A DNA stretch of 30,056 nucleotides, taken from NCBI GenBank assembly GCA_018398765.1, contig JAHBMJ010001385.1, positions 1 to 30,056 on the forward strand. Direction: 5' to 3'. Position 1 is the first letter of the stretch. Each line of letters begins with the position of its first letter. Shown in pieces: positions 1 to 12,200 of this stretch. Under the pieces are notes generated by a model. It had not been told where the DNA came from. It made no database searches and saw only the letters and a list, made by a program, of their open reading frames with translations. The translations under genes were made by a program, and so were the position numbers. Origin of the DNA: Chromera velia (lineage: Eukaryota > Sar > Chromeraceae).

Positions 1-605
1 GGGGGAAGGGAGAGCGAAAGAGAGCGAGAGAGCTGAAAAATGTACACATACCACACACGCACAAACACACACACACACACACCTTCGCCGTTCTCTGCAG
101 ATCATACAGATAGATGTGTATGCAGAAATTTGTGGTTGTGCGAGAGGCAGGAAGGCAGACAGCAGGCAACCTGAAGACGGTCCATCGGCATCAATCGCGT
201 CTCCATTGGGTCGATGGAAAACAAAACGGAGGCCGAAGTCAAAGACCGATTCTAAGGAGGCCGATCTTCATGCTTCTTACAAGCCTTGACATGTGCGAGA
301 AAGGACAAAGGATGAGGCCATATGATGCACAAGTCGCTGCAAAACAAAACACGATTTAGATGCATTTGATTCAGCACATGTAAAGGGAAGCAGAAAATAA
401 AAAAAAAGTCACGCAGCTGCAGGGGATTCTGGAGGAGACGGCAAAGTGCGGACGAAGGAATATCACGTCGTCAATGACTCACCACCAAAACTGAGAAAGG
501 CTCTGCTTTCCCGCAGAAGTGTCAGGCAGAAAAAAATCGGCTTGCTCAGAGCCAGAGAAGCGAAGCAAAATCCAAGCAAAGATGAAGATAGTCGACGCGC
601 GCGCG
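1..605. other. No gene recognised; CA microsatellite
   Basis: No reading frame here looks like a protein and no exon with matching splice sites could be joined to anything downstream. A CA-rich dinucleotide run lies at about 50-82. A TGCAG that could be a 3' splice site lies near 96-105, so the last exon or 3' UTR of an upstream gene could be hidden here, but I cannot support one. Confidence 0.5.
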
Positions 606-630
606 CTCTCTCTCTCTCTCTCTCTCTCTC
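606..630. repeat. (CT)n microsatellite
   Basis: An uninterrupted CT dinucleotide run of about 25 bases, directly after a short alternating GC stretch. The open frames crossing it on both strands read serine-leucine or arginine-glutamate repeats and are by-products of the repeat. Confidence 0.9.
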
Positions 631-1337
631 AAAATCACCCAGCGTCCGTTCTCCGACTGGGCGCCTCAGAAGCCTTGCATATTTCACGTCTCTTTTGCTT
701 TTGCGGAATCTCAAGACGCACAACTGAAGTCTGAGCCCTCACTGAGAGATTGGCGCACTGTCTGACAGGACCTCATTGATCTGGAATGCAGTCTGAGATT
801 GGGAACCTTAATTCAGTCGTCTATAGAATTAAGGCTTCTATCTAAGAAATGACTTTTCGGGGCCCCGCGCCGCCGTAACAATGCCGTGTGGCATGCCGTG
901 GCCGCCACGCGCCTTCCATGGGCCGGCGAGTGAGATCTCGAGAGTGGCCCAGGAAAGCGAAGCGGGGGGCACTTACCAAACAATCCCCTGAGCCCACACA
1001 TGCATGCAGCTTTCATCAAAAAAAAGGCCCCGCGCGGAAAGCTCTACTCCCAATTGGCTCAGAAATTAAAGCGTACGTCAGAATAGGCACGGCGGCGGTG
1101 TTTGAAACCGATCGCAATCCCCCCTTCCTCCCTGGTCCCTGCTTCTCTCTCTCGCAAAAGATGCGAAAAAGAAAAAGAAAGAAGAAGAGAAAATCCCCCA
1201 CCTTCCTCTTCCGAGAGAAGAAGAGAAGAAACTTCTAGAGAAGGTGCAAAGAAGAGAAGGAAAAAAGAAGAGAAATAGAGAATTGTTGGTCCACCTCCTT
1301 CTTACGAACCTGCTTTTTTACTAGGTTTTTTTGCTTT
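631..1337. other. No gene recognised; contains a short perfect inverted repeat
   Basis: No exon can be supported. The stretch holds a 9-bp perfect inverted repeat, CCTTAATTC at 806-814 and GAATTAAGG at 826-834, with an 11-base loop. A purine-rich run lies at about 1160-1290. Two GC-rich patches (about 860-900 and 1025-1040) differ in composition from the rest. Confidence 0.5.
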
Positions 1338-1727
1338 CAGCACGTTCGTCTGCTTTCTGTTTCCCCGTCTCCTTCTTACCTGCTTGCTGCTTTCCTTTCG
1401 ACACGCTCATCTCCATTTCGTCTGCCCATCTCCTGCTTACCTACTTAATTTTTTCCCTCCAGCACGTCCGCTTACGTTCTGTCTCCCATCTCCTTACTGC
1501 ATGTTCGTTCTTTTCTTTTCAGCACGCTTGCCTCAGCTCCGTCAGCCTGCATTGTGCCTGTCCGTGTCCTTTCTTCCAAGACGCTGGGCCGCATTTTGTC
1601 TGACCGCCTCGTTCTTGGGCGCGTGCATCTTTCTTTCTAGCATGTCATCCTACATTGTGTATTTCCGTCTCTTTTTGGCCGGCTTACTTCTATATTTTCA
1701 GCGCGCCCAGCTCAATTTTGTCCGCAA
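1338..1727. repeat. Decayed ~60-bp tandem repeat, about 6.5 copies
   Basis: Units begin with variants of CAGCACG at about 1339, 1400, 1460, 1520, 1578, 1639 and 1699, giving a period of 57-62 bases. Each unit continues with a CTC/GTC-rich core, a TTTTGTCTG or TTCTGTCTC-like stretch and a pyrimidine-rich end resembling TTCTTTTCAG. Copies differ by substitutions and small indels, so this is an old minisatellite. Its units look like repeated 3' splice sites, but no exon follows them. The open frames across it are a result of the pyrimidine-rich content. Confidence 0.75.
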
Positions 1728-1783
1728 AGAGAGAGAAAGGGAAAGAAGACAAAGAGAGAACAGAGGGAGACAAGAGAAACAGA

Positions 1784-1784
<1 letters not shown>

Positions 1785-1827
<43 letters not shown>

Positions 1828-2058
1828 CATCTTTTCTTCACTTCACTTTTTTTGAATCGCTTCCTTTCTTTCGGACAGACAGACAGACAGATACATAGAC
1901 AGACAGACAGACAGACAGATAGGCAGACAGACAGACAGACAGACACAGACAGACAGACACAGACAGACAAACACAGAGAGAGAGAGGATAGGGACATACA
2001 AAGACAGAAACAGAAATAGAGACATTAGAGAGAATGAGAGAGAGAAAGAAAGAGAGTG

Positions 2059-2089
<31 letters not shown>

Positions 2090-2159
2090 TAGGGACATAC
2101 AAAGACAGAAACAGAAATAGAGACATTAGAGAGAATGAGAGAGAGAAAGAAAGAGAGTG

Positions 2160-2227
<68 letters not shown>

Positions 2228-2280
2228 GGCGCGAAGAGAGAGAGAGCACGCGAAGAGAGAGAGAGAGAAAGAGAGCGAAA

Positions 2281-2312
<32 letters not shown>

Positions 2313-2319
2313 CGAACAT

Positions 2320-2357
<38 letters not shown>

Positions 2358-2360
2358 AGA
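1785..2360. repeat. Compound purine microsatellite (GA)n / (CAGA)n with a 101-bp duplication
   Basis: A GA run (about 1790-1827) is followed by a CAGA/GACA tetranucleotide array (about 1875-1972) and long GA runs (about 2058-2089 and 2166-2360). Within it a segment starting GATAGGGACATACAAAG at 1987 recurs at 2088, giving a 101-base tandem duplication that is nearly perfect for at least 78 bases before both copies run into GA repeat. Long open frames on both strands (SLSLS on minus, RERE on plus) are repeat artefacts. Confidence 0.9.
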
Positions 2361-2399
2361 CCCCTTCTTTCTCTCCTTTCATCCCGCGTCTTATGGATC

Positions 2400-2800
2400 T
2401 TTGTCTGTAAAATTAAGAGCAATGAGATGATGGTCGTTGATTTTGAAACGGATGAACTCAACGCAGTGAATGTACTTCAAAGATTGCCACATAATAAATG
2501 AAACCAATGTTTAAACCATAGTAAGCATTAAGGAGTCATTTATTGATTATAAGTCTCTGCATTAATGTTTTTTAATTCAATGATATAACAAGTTATAAAA
2601 TTTGTTGATAAATTTGTTTATAGATTTAGTTTTGTAAATTTTAGATCCATTATAAACATTTTTTTGGCTTTCTATACAAAAAATAAAGGATAGTTCATAT
2701 AAGAAAATTAATTATGTCACGGATTTAAATTTTCTTAAATTTAGTCTTCATTCTACCGTATTTTTTTAAGAAAAACAAATTAAATCTTACATACGTCTGG
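2400..2800. other. AT-rich island without a gene
   Basis: Composition changes sharply from GA-rich DNA to AT-rich DNA with many TTTAAT, AAATTT and ATAAA words and frequent stops in all frames. No coding potential, terminal repeats or target-site duplication were found. The composition resembles the AT-rich block near 19030-20028, so both may be remnants of the same kind of insertion, but I found no long shared word. Confidence 0.6.
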
Positions 2801-2840
2801 ATAATGCCAGGTTACGCCAGGTAACGCCTAGTAACGCCCC
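2801..2840. repeat. Four tandem 10-bp repeats (RTAACGCC-like)
   Basis: Four adjacent 10-base units, ATAATGCCAG, GTTACGCCAG, GTAACGCCTA and GTAACGCCCC, lie about 450 bases upstream of the preferred start codon of the anoctamin gene. The shared core is TAACGCC. The spacing of about one helical turn would put any bound protein on one face of the DNA, so a regulatory role is possible but not shown. Confidence 0.6.
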
Positions 2841-3162
2841 CACCCTGATTCTACCTGAGTCTAGCCCTGACTGCATGTGAGTGCAACTTTGTGCGTGGCT
2901 TCAATCAGCTACATATAGCGTGGCATGCACTGCGTGAAACAGTTGTAATTTTTCTTGCTTTCCGGGGCTGTTCGCAAGCTTGCTTGCGTCAGATAAAATC
3001 AGAGATCCATGCATGCATCACGCCTTGAATTGCACTTTCACAGGACCAGAGAGACACTAAAGAGATAAGTTGAATTGGACTTTGCGATTCGATCTGTCCG
3101 TGAATGGCAGACGGCAGACAGGACGAAGGCGCGAGAAGACAGCAGTGTACTCTGAATTCATA

Positions 3163-3171
3163 CTATAAAAG
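3163..3171 (+). promoter_or_regulatory. TATA-like box upstream of the anoctamin gene
   Basis: CTATAAAAG matches the eukaryotic TATA consensus. If it works, transcription would begin around 3190-3200, leaving a leader of about 100 bases before the ATG at 3293. That argues for 3293 rather than the in-frame ATG at 3104, which lies upstream of the box. A second TATATATA word at about 3266-3274 is too close to the ATG to be the main box. Position and consensus are the only evidence. Confidence 0.35.
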
Positions 3172-3292
3172 CCTGTTTACCCAGCCACTCGATAGCGAAG
3201 CACACACGTTTGCATTCCGGCCAGAGCCTGCACATGCAGTCTGCTGCTTCCACTTCTGCCCGTTTTTATATATACAAGTTGTCATAGAAAGC

Positions 3293-6214
3293 ATGCTGGG
3301 GTCACCCCCTAAGCGTCAAAGCACGCTTCGAGAGAAGCAGACTCTCGACGTGCCCCCCCTTCTGACAGCCTCAGAGCTGCGACAATGCTTCATGGGAACG
3401 TTTGACATTGAAGCGATGGCACAAGTCAGTTTGCGGTCACCCGCCTTGTCCCAGAACTTCGTTGCGTGCGTATGTATTGTCAAAACGTGCCTTCTCCGGC
3501 TGGTTTTTTTTTGCAGAGTCTAAAGCAGGACGAACTCGGTCTGGGTGGAGGCGAGGAGGAGGTTTTCGACCACGACTGGCAGTACGTCCTTGTTGTGCCC
3601 AACAGTGTCCCAGACCCAAATGCGAAGGTCAGGCAAATCAAGATGCATGCAGGGTGCATGCACGTCTTCTGGAGGCCCGAATGTTCTCCCTGTGCCTCGA
3701 ATTGGTTCTGACACATATCCTTGGACCAGACATGTTCTAAAAGAACGGCGACCCTGGTGGACAGCTGGAGGGGTGTGTTTGATCTGTTTGTGTGGTTCAC
3801 ACAGATGCAATGATGATTGCTGTACCTCGTCTGTTCGAGCGGAAGTCAAGAAATTCATACAAACTTACGAATAGTGCTGTTGCAGAAAAGTCTTCTGTTC
3901 CTGTGCTGCAGGAAGATGAGCGACAGGCCTCCGTGACGTTCGCCAAGGCACGCACCGTCTACGAGGAGTGCTTTAAGGTGAGGGAAAGGAGGAGGGGACA
4001 GATTTCGTGGAAAAGAGGGGGAGGGCTATGAGTCAGGAACCAAAGGTGGCACGGAACATGCAGAACGAAGGTCGAGGAATCCCTCTCCCGCCAGAGGGCA
4101 ACTTCGAATTCAGGCGGGAAAGGCCCCCTGTGGGTAGACGTTCTCTATCTCGAAAGCAGTGCGCATGTATATTTTATCCCCCCCCCCGCCCCTCCGTCCT
4201 CGCTCTCCCATGCCCGCCCATCCCCCCCACACTGATACGCGTTGCTTTCCCTTTCTTCCTTCCATCCATTCTTCCTTCTGTCTGTGTACATGCAGGGAGA
4301 GGAGGTGGTTGAGAAGGGCCTCTCCAAGCAGCGCGAGAGGTTCTCCACCGAGTTGCACGAGTTCCTCGCTGCCTTCAGGGCTCTTCCCTCTGCCAGCTCC
4401 ACGAAGAAGCTCCGGTTCCAGTCCTTCAGATTCCGCCAGGGAGTCAAGGACGCGAAGGCTCCCTCCTCCCATTTTGAGAGGGAGAAGGACGAGCAGGGAG
4501 GGAAGAAGGCTCAGGATGGACTTGCAGCCTCAGCCCAGATTGAGCCCTCACAGCCGCCGCCGCAGTTCGACGCTTCGAAGGACGCCACACACGGAGCACC
4601 GAAGCCCGATCCGAAGGACATTAAAGCAGGAGGCAGCGAGGACTTTTCCGTCTCTGAGCTTCTGGGCCTCCGCCCCGAGGAGGCTGCCAATTTGATCAGC
4701 GAGGGGGAGCAGGCTGTGTGGGAGATGGGCCTGAGTCAGAAGAATGCAAGACGGCAGCAAGCCGGGGGGAAGGAGCCGAAGGAGAAGATCCCTGTTGCCC
4801 ACGCACGCCCGACAGGAGACGAAGACAGTTCGGGTGGGGTGACAGAGCCGAAGGAGAAGGTTCCTCTTGTTGCCACTGCAGAAGGAGGAGCAGCGAAGAG
4901 GCTGGCCCAGTCAGAGTATCCGTTCAAGCCACCGACTAGAGAGGCAGGCCCCCTGAGGGTCTCGGAAGTCCCTGAGGACAGCAGGCTGACCAAATCAGAG
5001 AGACAGGCTTCCCCAAGAGTACACATGCAGCAAGAGACAAAGAACCCAGGAGAGAACGCAGCGTCGAAACTGAAGGAGGTCCTCTTTCCTTCAAAAGAGG
5101 AAGCAGAGGAACAACCCAAACTGTTGGAAGGTCAGTTTGAATGGGAAAATCATGAATGAAATGACACGAGCCTAGTTCTATTCTGCATCAACGCTTTCCC
5201 CTTCTAATTCAGAGAGCCATTCACCCACTCATCATCCATCAATCGATCAATCGAATGATCAACTGATCAGTGAATCGATTCATTCATCCGTGAGTTCACA
5301 CATAATTCTGACAGGGGGGGCTGAAGGGTGTCCCTCTCATTCCATGGGATGAGGACTACACTTGACTTGGTCCAATTCGTTTTTGCAGCTTTTGCTCTCA
5401 TTTTTTCTTGTGAATTTGGCGCCTGCATGTGTCCTTCAGTCTTACAGTATGATTCCAACCATGCTTCTGTGACGCAATGAATGTCTCATTTAATTCCTTC
5501 TGTCTGTCTACAGGGCTGCCAAGGGACCCTTCAGCAGACAAAGAAGGAACCCCGGGAGTGCCTCCGACAGGTGACACCAACAGGAACTTTAGGGACCTCG
5601 TCGCAAGGGCACTCCTCACAAAACTCACGCTGCACCTCCTTCTGGACGTCAAAGTCGTGCCCTCGAAAGACAGACAGTCAGTCAGTCAGGGAGGGAGCGA
5701 GGGAGGGAGGCAGGGAGGCAGGCAGGCAGGCCCATTGATCTAGATTTGAATAGGCTGACTGTCGTGTATCGATGCCTGCACACAAACAAAAGATGCAAGC
5801 TGGTGGTGCCCTCAAGAGACAGCAGTGGTCTTCAGAGGACCGGTTTTGTCTTTTTTTTTTTCCTGTTCCCTCTTTAGGTGAGTCTGTCAGGTTTTGCTGG
5901 ACTGGGCAGGTTGGTCTGTTTTTTCTGTGTCGACCTCAAACAAGTGACTTGAGGGCCCTCATGTGCCTCAGATCTCCCCTCCTCGTGCTGCTTCGTACTG
6001 GAGAGAGCTCACACCAGGGAAATGATCGTTCGACCCACCCACCCCCTGTGTGCAGACACCTGTTCTTCTTCATCCGAGCCGACACCTCAGACCTGAAGAG
6101 AGAGGCTGCGAGAGTGGGAAGACCCACAGCGGTAAGTGGGTGAGTGGGATTCTTTCTTCGCTTCTGTAGTTTTCTCTTGCGCCCTCTTTGCGGCCATCGG
6201 TTTTGCCCCCTGAG

Positions 6215-6249
<35 letters not shown>

Positions 6250-9200
6250 AGAGAGACACACACACACACCAGAAGTATGACCTACTGATGTTGAAAAAGT
6301 GAACAGGGTGGATGTCCTCTAGTTCGAAGCTAGACATCCAGAAGGCGGTCAGAGATCCGGATTCCCCATCAGATCCGGATTCCCCATCTACTGGGAGGTG
6401 CTTTTTTCTCTCCCTTAATTCGTTGCCGTTGTTGTGCATCTCACCTCGCGAAGCAACCATGCCAGCCTTGTCTGAATGAGACACTCTTTTCTTTGACTGC
6501 AAAGGCGACAGCATTCGGGCACAATGCAAGTAGTTTGTTAGCCGAAATGCGTTTGAATGTAAGCTTCCCTTTAATATATTCTTGCCTTCAGGTGCAAAGA
6601 CGGTTCTTCGACCCCGTCTCTCTGGAGCCTGTGAGTGCGGACCTGATTCCTCTCAGGGAAGCCTTCGTGGAGATGGCACTGAGGAACCCGGTGAGGGAAT
6701 TAATGAGTGAGCGAGTGAGGGTCGGCGTGTGCGTGTTAGCGTCTTTGAAGCCTTGCATGCCTGGCTCCATGAGCGTGGATCACTGTCTTGCCTTAATTTT
6801 ATGGGTTTGAATTTCTTTGGCTTTCAGTCCTTTCCCGAATGTGTCTGTGCATATCTCTGCGAATCAATGGATTTGTTTGTTTGCAGGGCGACAAGGATCT
6901 TCTAGAGATCGTCCAATTGCTGGAGTTCGCTGCCGAGGCCTTCAGGGGCCTCCCTCAAGATGACATCTCCAGGTTTCCTTCTGCAAGGTCGGTGAGAGGG
7001 GGAGGGAAGAGAATCCATCATGCAATTGGTGCCTCGATTGGTGTTGGCAGTATTGCAGTTAGTCGTTTTGGGAGGGGGGGGGGAATTGCGTCTCCACGAA
7101 CACAGAATTCGTGATAGCATAGAGAGCGATGTCTCGTCATTTTGTAGCGATGCAGTGTAGATGGATTTCTCGAGCTTTTTTCCAAGCCACGATTATCTTG
7201 AAAGTCCTTCCAGAAGAAAGGCATCCCATAACGACAGGGTCACTTCTCAAACCATCATGAAAGCGTCTCCTGACTGATTGATGCAGAGACTTCCTCGAGT
7301 GGTTCGACTTGGGTGGTCGTTCTGCCTGTGAGGAGGTGCGACGAGCCTCCGAGATGACCAGCGAGAAGAGGGAGTTCGTGCGCTCTGTAGCCGATCTGTC
7401 GGAGGATGTGGAGGCCTCCAGACAGGGCAAGGCAAGGGAGAGAGCAGGCTCGGTGGAGAAAAACGCAGGAGAGGGCAAGTCGAAAGAGGAGGCACTCAGA
7501 GGTCAGTCACTCTGTGTTTGTGTATTCAAGTGTGTCTGCACACATACGGTCTCTTCCGTGGTCTCAATTCTCTAGCTATGCAATCTGATGACTGAATGAA
7601 TGAACACAGAGGAAAATAGGAGCTAAAATAGACGACCTAAGAGCCCGAACGCAGAAAAGTCAGAATGCCCTGCCTGCATAGTCGATCGATCCAGGCATCG
7701 GCCGGAGAGAGTGCCACGTGTCAGGCGGGTGGGTTTTGGATCAAAAGGAGAGTTTTTGGTCAGGACGTGATGGGGGTTCAATGAGAAATCAATCAAGTGC
7801 TCCTAGCTGCACAATGTTTCTGTGCAGAGCGTTTTGACACCCTGATTGAATCGGGACCGGACGGCAACAAGCCCTGGGGAGACGAAGTCACCAAGGCCCA
7901 GTGGGTGGAGGAGGCAAGGAGGGTGGTCGAGGGGAGGCGGAGACGGCGTGAGAAAAGTCAGTGAGTCAGTCAGTCAGTCCATCGAGCTAGGGGTCCCTTG
8001 AAAGAAATTAAGGCAGAACAAGCATCAGAGTGCCCCTGTGGCGTTGTCCCCACTGAGACCCCCTATTGATCGTCACATCTTTGTCGCAAATGAGATTATG
8101 AGAGCCAGAAAAGGAAGAAAAGAAAGGATCGAAAGAATCACGACAGCTGATTCATGTGCTCGGTTTGACATCCTAGCTGCGCTATGCATCATGCACGTCT
8201 GTCTCATTCGGATGCCATGCATGTCCACTGGGATGCATGCAGTGGGACGTCGAGGACGGCGTCGCGAGCGGAAGAAGGAAGAGGGGGATGCTCAAGAGAA
8301 GAGGAAGGACGCAGAGGCGTTCAAACGGTCAGTACAAAGGGCAGCTTTTCATATCAGAATCGTTCGAATGCGAGACGCGGGCAAATCAAAATGCAATCTC
8401 CTTAATTCCGTGACTCTGTCGTCGCCATCTTATTTTGGCTCTCGCGAGAATATTGCAGTTCACATTTTCTACCTGCCTGCCTGCCTACCTACCTGCCTGC
8501 CTGCCTGCCTACCTGCCTGCCTGCATGTGAGTGTGTTGATCTGCTTGCTTTTCTCAGTCCTCAACCTCATTAGCTGAGACCCAATCTCTTCTAAGCACTT
8601 TTCTTCTTGATGTGATTTGCCTGCCCGTAAAGTTGTATGTGATGCCTTCCTGGGCGTTGAGTCCTGGCCGGTCCCGTCACGTCTCTATTCGATCACCTCT
8701 CTCTTCAGGTACCTTCGATTTCGCATCGCCTTCCCGAGCATGAGCATCCGGGAGGCTGTCGAGGCGGTCAGTCAGGAAGAGAGTCTATGGGTGCACGTGC
8801 CTGGCTGGTGGTGTCAATAGAGAGAGTGTAGTTTCCACAGAGTTCATTCAGTTCCTCGATGAACCTGCCTGACGCCTGATCGGAAGCTCATTTTGAGGGA
8901 CAAGATGATGGTCCTGGCGTCCTCGCTCTATGGGATTCTATTGGACTGGCTGTGTCGACTTGCTTGTTTGTTTGTGGGGGTATGGGGATGCGAACAACCA
9001 GATGGACAGATGTATGGACTGACGCACAAAGGCTTGTGTGTGCAGGTGAACAAGCTGAAGGGTCAATGCGGACACTTGAAGCACCTCTGGGAGCAACTGG
9101 GGTTTCAGGTCAGAATGCATGGGGACACTTGAGACTTGAATGGAGCGGGTGCACATCAAGTTTAATGAATGAGTATCTGGCCGATGTGTTGCTATTCGTG

Positions 9201-12200
9201 CTCACGCGTGCATCGGCACATGCATACGTGCGCACCTCCAGAATTCACATGCAGGCATTGAAACGGACGGCATGCAAAATTTTGTAGCCTGATGCAACAA
9301 TGCTTCCCTACAAAACGTTCCATGCACTCACTTCTAATTTCGGCACGCATGTTTCCCTCCTCCGATCATACACTCACACAAAAACACAAAACAAACAAAC
9401 AAACAAAGAAACAAAAAAACAAACTGCAGAAACCCCCCGAGGCCTACGTCCCCTACTCTCACGACCCGCGCCTGCGACGTTGCTGGAGAGTTCACAGAGC
9501 CGACCCTGTGCAGGAGGACGCCCCCCCCATCATGTCCACATTCAACGAATGTCTGTCTGTCAGTCGAGGAGGGAATGAAGGAGGGGGACAGGACAGGAGG
9601 ATGATTGGCCAAAGGGAGAGTGAATTAGAATCGGTGTATTGAAGTACGCTTTCCTTCCTATATTTGGCCGACGTTTTTGATATTGTCTGCCTCGGTTCTT
9701 TTTTCACAAAATAATCGTTGGGTGTTTTTTGTGCTGATGAGTGCAGCCTCGAGGCTGGAACTCCTTGGCCAGCTGGTGGAGCGCCAGATCGCGATCCCTT
9801 ACCTGATGCAGCACGGTCTTGCAGTGGCATTCTTCCCTCTAGAGAATGTCCAGAAGTTCGCAAGCCCGGTCAGTTAGTCTTATGCTGACATCTCGTCTTC
9901 CGATCTTTATAGGTGAGCAGGGATAGATTGGTCTCCTTCCCAAAGTGAAGTGAAAGGAGTGTCTGAATGCATTCATGCCCTGCATGGTTCTGAGAGCCTT
10001 ACAGACACCCGTCCGCCCTGATTTCTGGTCAGTGTGTTTTTGCTGATGCGTGTCAGGTGTGTATTTGGATACCATGTCTATTTTGTTTGGTCTTCCCTGC
10101 CGTTCCCTGCCTGCAGCGCATGGTGTTTTCCTGCAATTTGGATTCTCGTCTTTGGGCCCTCGTGTGTGAGGACGAGAGGACGGTGAAGAAGTGGAGGGAG
10201 AGCACGAACTCTGTGCAGAAGTTTGTGTTGAAGGCAGAGACCCCAGAGGGATTGAAGGAGTGGCACTCAAGTGGGGACCAGCAGAGACAACTGCTTGACG
10301 AACTGAAGAAGGCACAGCCGTTTCCAACATCCATCAAGGCAAGGGAAATCGCAGAGAAGGTCAGTGCCTGTCTGTTTGTCTGTGTGTCTGTCTGTCTGTC
10401 TGTCTGTCTGCCGGTCTGTCTGTCGGTCTGCCTGTATGTCTGTCGGTCTGCCTGTCTGTCTGTCTGTCTGTCTGTCGGTCGGTCGGTCGGTCGGTCTGTC
10501 TGTCTGTCTGTCTGTCGGTCGGTCGGTCGGTCGTGCTGTCTGTCTGTCTGTCTGTCTGTCTGTGTGTGTGTGTGTGTGTCTGTCTGTCTGTCGGTCTGTC
10601 TGTGTGGGCGGAGAGTCCTGGCCTCGATTACGAATGGATCGAGTCGGGGTTGCTTGGAGGTTTCTTTTTGCTCAATCATTGTGCCAGTGAAACCTCACTT
10701 GCGTGTCGAAGTCTGCCATCAAGGAGTGTCCAACAGCGTCACAAGTTTTGTTCCAGCAAAGTAGTCTGCGTTGATTTGAATGCGTGCAATCTATGTACGC
10801 GTATCGGCATGCAAGTGGTATCTGTGTGTCGGCTGAATACTGCGCGATATGCAAATCAATTTGTTTTTTTCTTGCAGATCGACGAGCTCCCCCCCCAAAA
10901 CCTGTGGGGGATGATTTGCGGTTTCTGCCAGACTCTGGTCCTGTCCCTGCCGGTGGACGATTTCAGAGACTACTTCGGGGAGAAGGTGGCCATCTACTTC
11001 GCTTTCGTGGTACGTCGATACACAGTGAACACACTCCTTGTTTGCTAGAAGGTGGATCCTCCTTCCTGCCTGCTTTCCCGCTTTTGCACATTTTGTGGAG
11101 TTGTTTATTCGTTGTTCATGCTCTCTGTGACTCCATGCATTCGGTCACGGATGAGGAAATGTTGTGTGTTCTTTCTTTTCAATCGACTCTGGCTGCATGC
11201 CATGCAGTCCTTCTTCGTCTCGAACCTGGTCATTGCCGCCATTGTGGGACCTCCCGTGTTCGTGATTCAGTGGGTCAACAGACTGAATTTGAGCTCCCAA
11301 CTGAGCCTCAGCGGGGACGTGTTGAACCTCGCGTTCGGATTCTTTGTTGTGCTCTGGACAACCTACCGTCAGTCAGTCTGGAAGTGGGGTCTCTTATTTT
11401 CGCTCTCACTGATTTCTTCGCAAAAACAGCATGCCCAATGAGTCAGTTTCTCAACCGACCTTTAAATACACAAGCAAGGAGGGTCATATCGGGATGAGAT
11501 GGAAATCACAGAAGTTTCGATTTTCTGTTTCATCAATGTTTTGCTCCTTGACTCCAATGCTGTCTGTCACGTTAGTCCAACTGATGTGCCTCACTCACTG
11601 TCTGTTGCCTGCCTGCAGTCTCCCAACAGTGGGTACGCACCGAGAAGACGCTCACTCTCCGGTATGTTTGTGGACTCCTTTTCCGCTCACCGTCTGGTTT
11701 TCTCTCTCCTCTTCCTCAGCGAGTGCCTGGCGTCGCAGACAAGGGTCGAGCCTTTTGCTTTTGTACTCCACTGTTTTCCTATCATCCTTCATCCTTCATC
11801 CTTCATCCTTCCTTCCTTCCTTCCTTCCTTCATTCATTCATTCCTTCCTTCCTTCCGTACTCCTTCCTGGCTTCCCTTGTTCCACCCAAATCCAACTAAT
11901 GAGCTGACACGTCGAACTGGGAACTGGGCGTGTATTCCTCGGACGAAACTACGAATGAAAAAGATCGTACATCAAATTTGCAACATCGATCCACATTCAT
12001 TCTTGCCTCCCTTCCTCCCTGCTGATTCTCAAGGTGGGGTACGTACAATTTGGACAAACAGGAGAAGGTGCGACCCGAGTTCAAGGGAGAACTGAAGCAG
12101 TCAGCAGTCAGCAACGCAGAGACGGATCTCACATTCCCGAGACGTACAAGGTCCGCAGGCTTCTCTTCTTCATTCGCTTCTCCCTCTCCGCCTTCCGTTT

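Larger units (their letters stand above)
5514..10359 (+). other. Anoctamin exons 5-16: N-terminal cytoplasmic domain
   Basis: These twelve exons encode roughly residues 382-873. Exons 5-6 give a [19 protein letters not shown] stretch followed by [17 protein letters not shown], matching the family's ferredoxin-like cytoplasmic fold, where a second strand reads FVKLHAP and is followed by a helix. Exon 15 ([20 protein letters not shown]) matches the conserved segment ending in AFPLH that precedes the membrane domain; the usual H is N here. Exons 10-11 are very basic and acidic ([18 protein letters not shown]) and look like a charged helix. Identification rests on order and motif similarity recalled from the family. 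Confidence 0.65.

Noticed and set aside
1698-2461. Open frames rich in SLSLSL or RERERE
   Set aside because: Direct translation of GA and CAGA microsatellites; no start context or unique sequence.
2400-2800. Possible organelle-derived insert (AT-rich)
   Set aside because: No organelle gene or long recognisable organelle sequence can be seen; composition alone is not enough.
5936-6529. 197-codon minus-strand frame antisense to anoctamin exon 6
   Set aside because: It overlaps a supported exon and is held open by the CA repeat and the 18-bp duplication.
10053-10679. 208-codon minus-strand frame
   Set aside because: Antisense to exon 16 and the CTGT array; DRQT repeats only.
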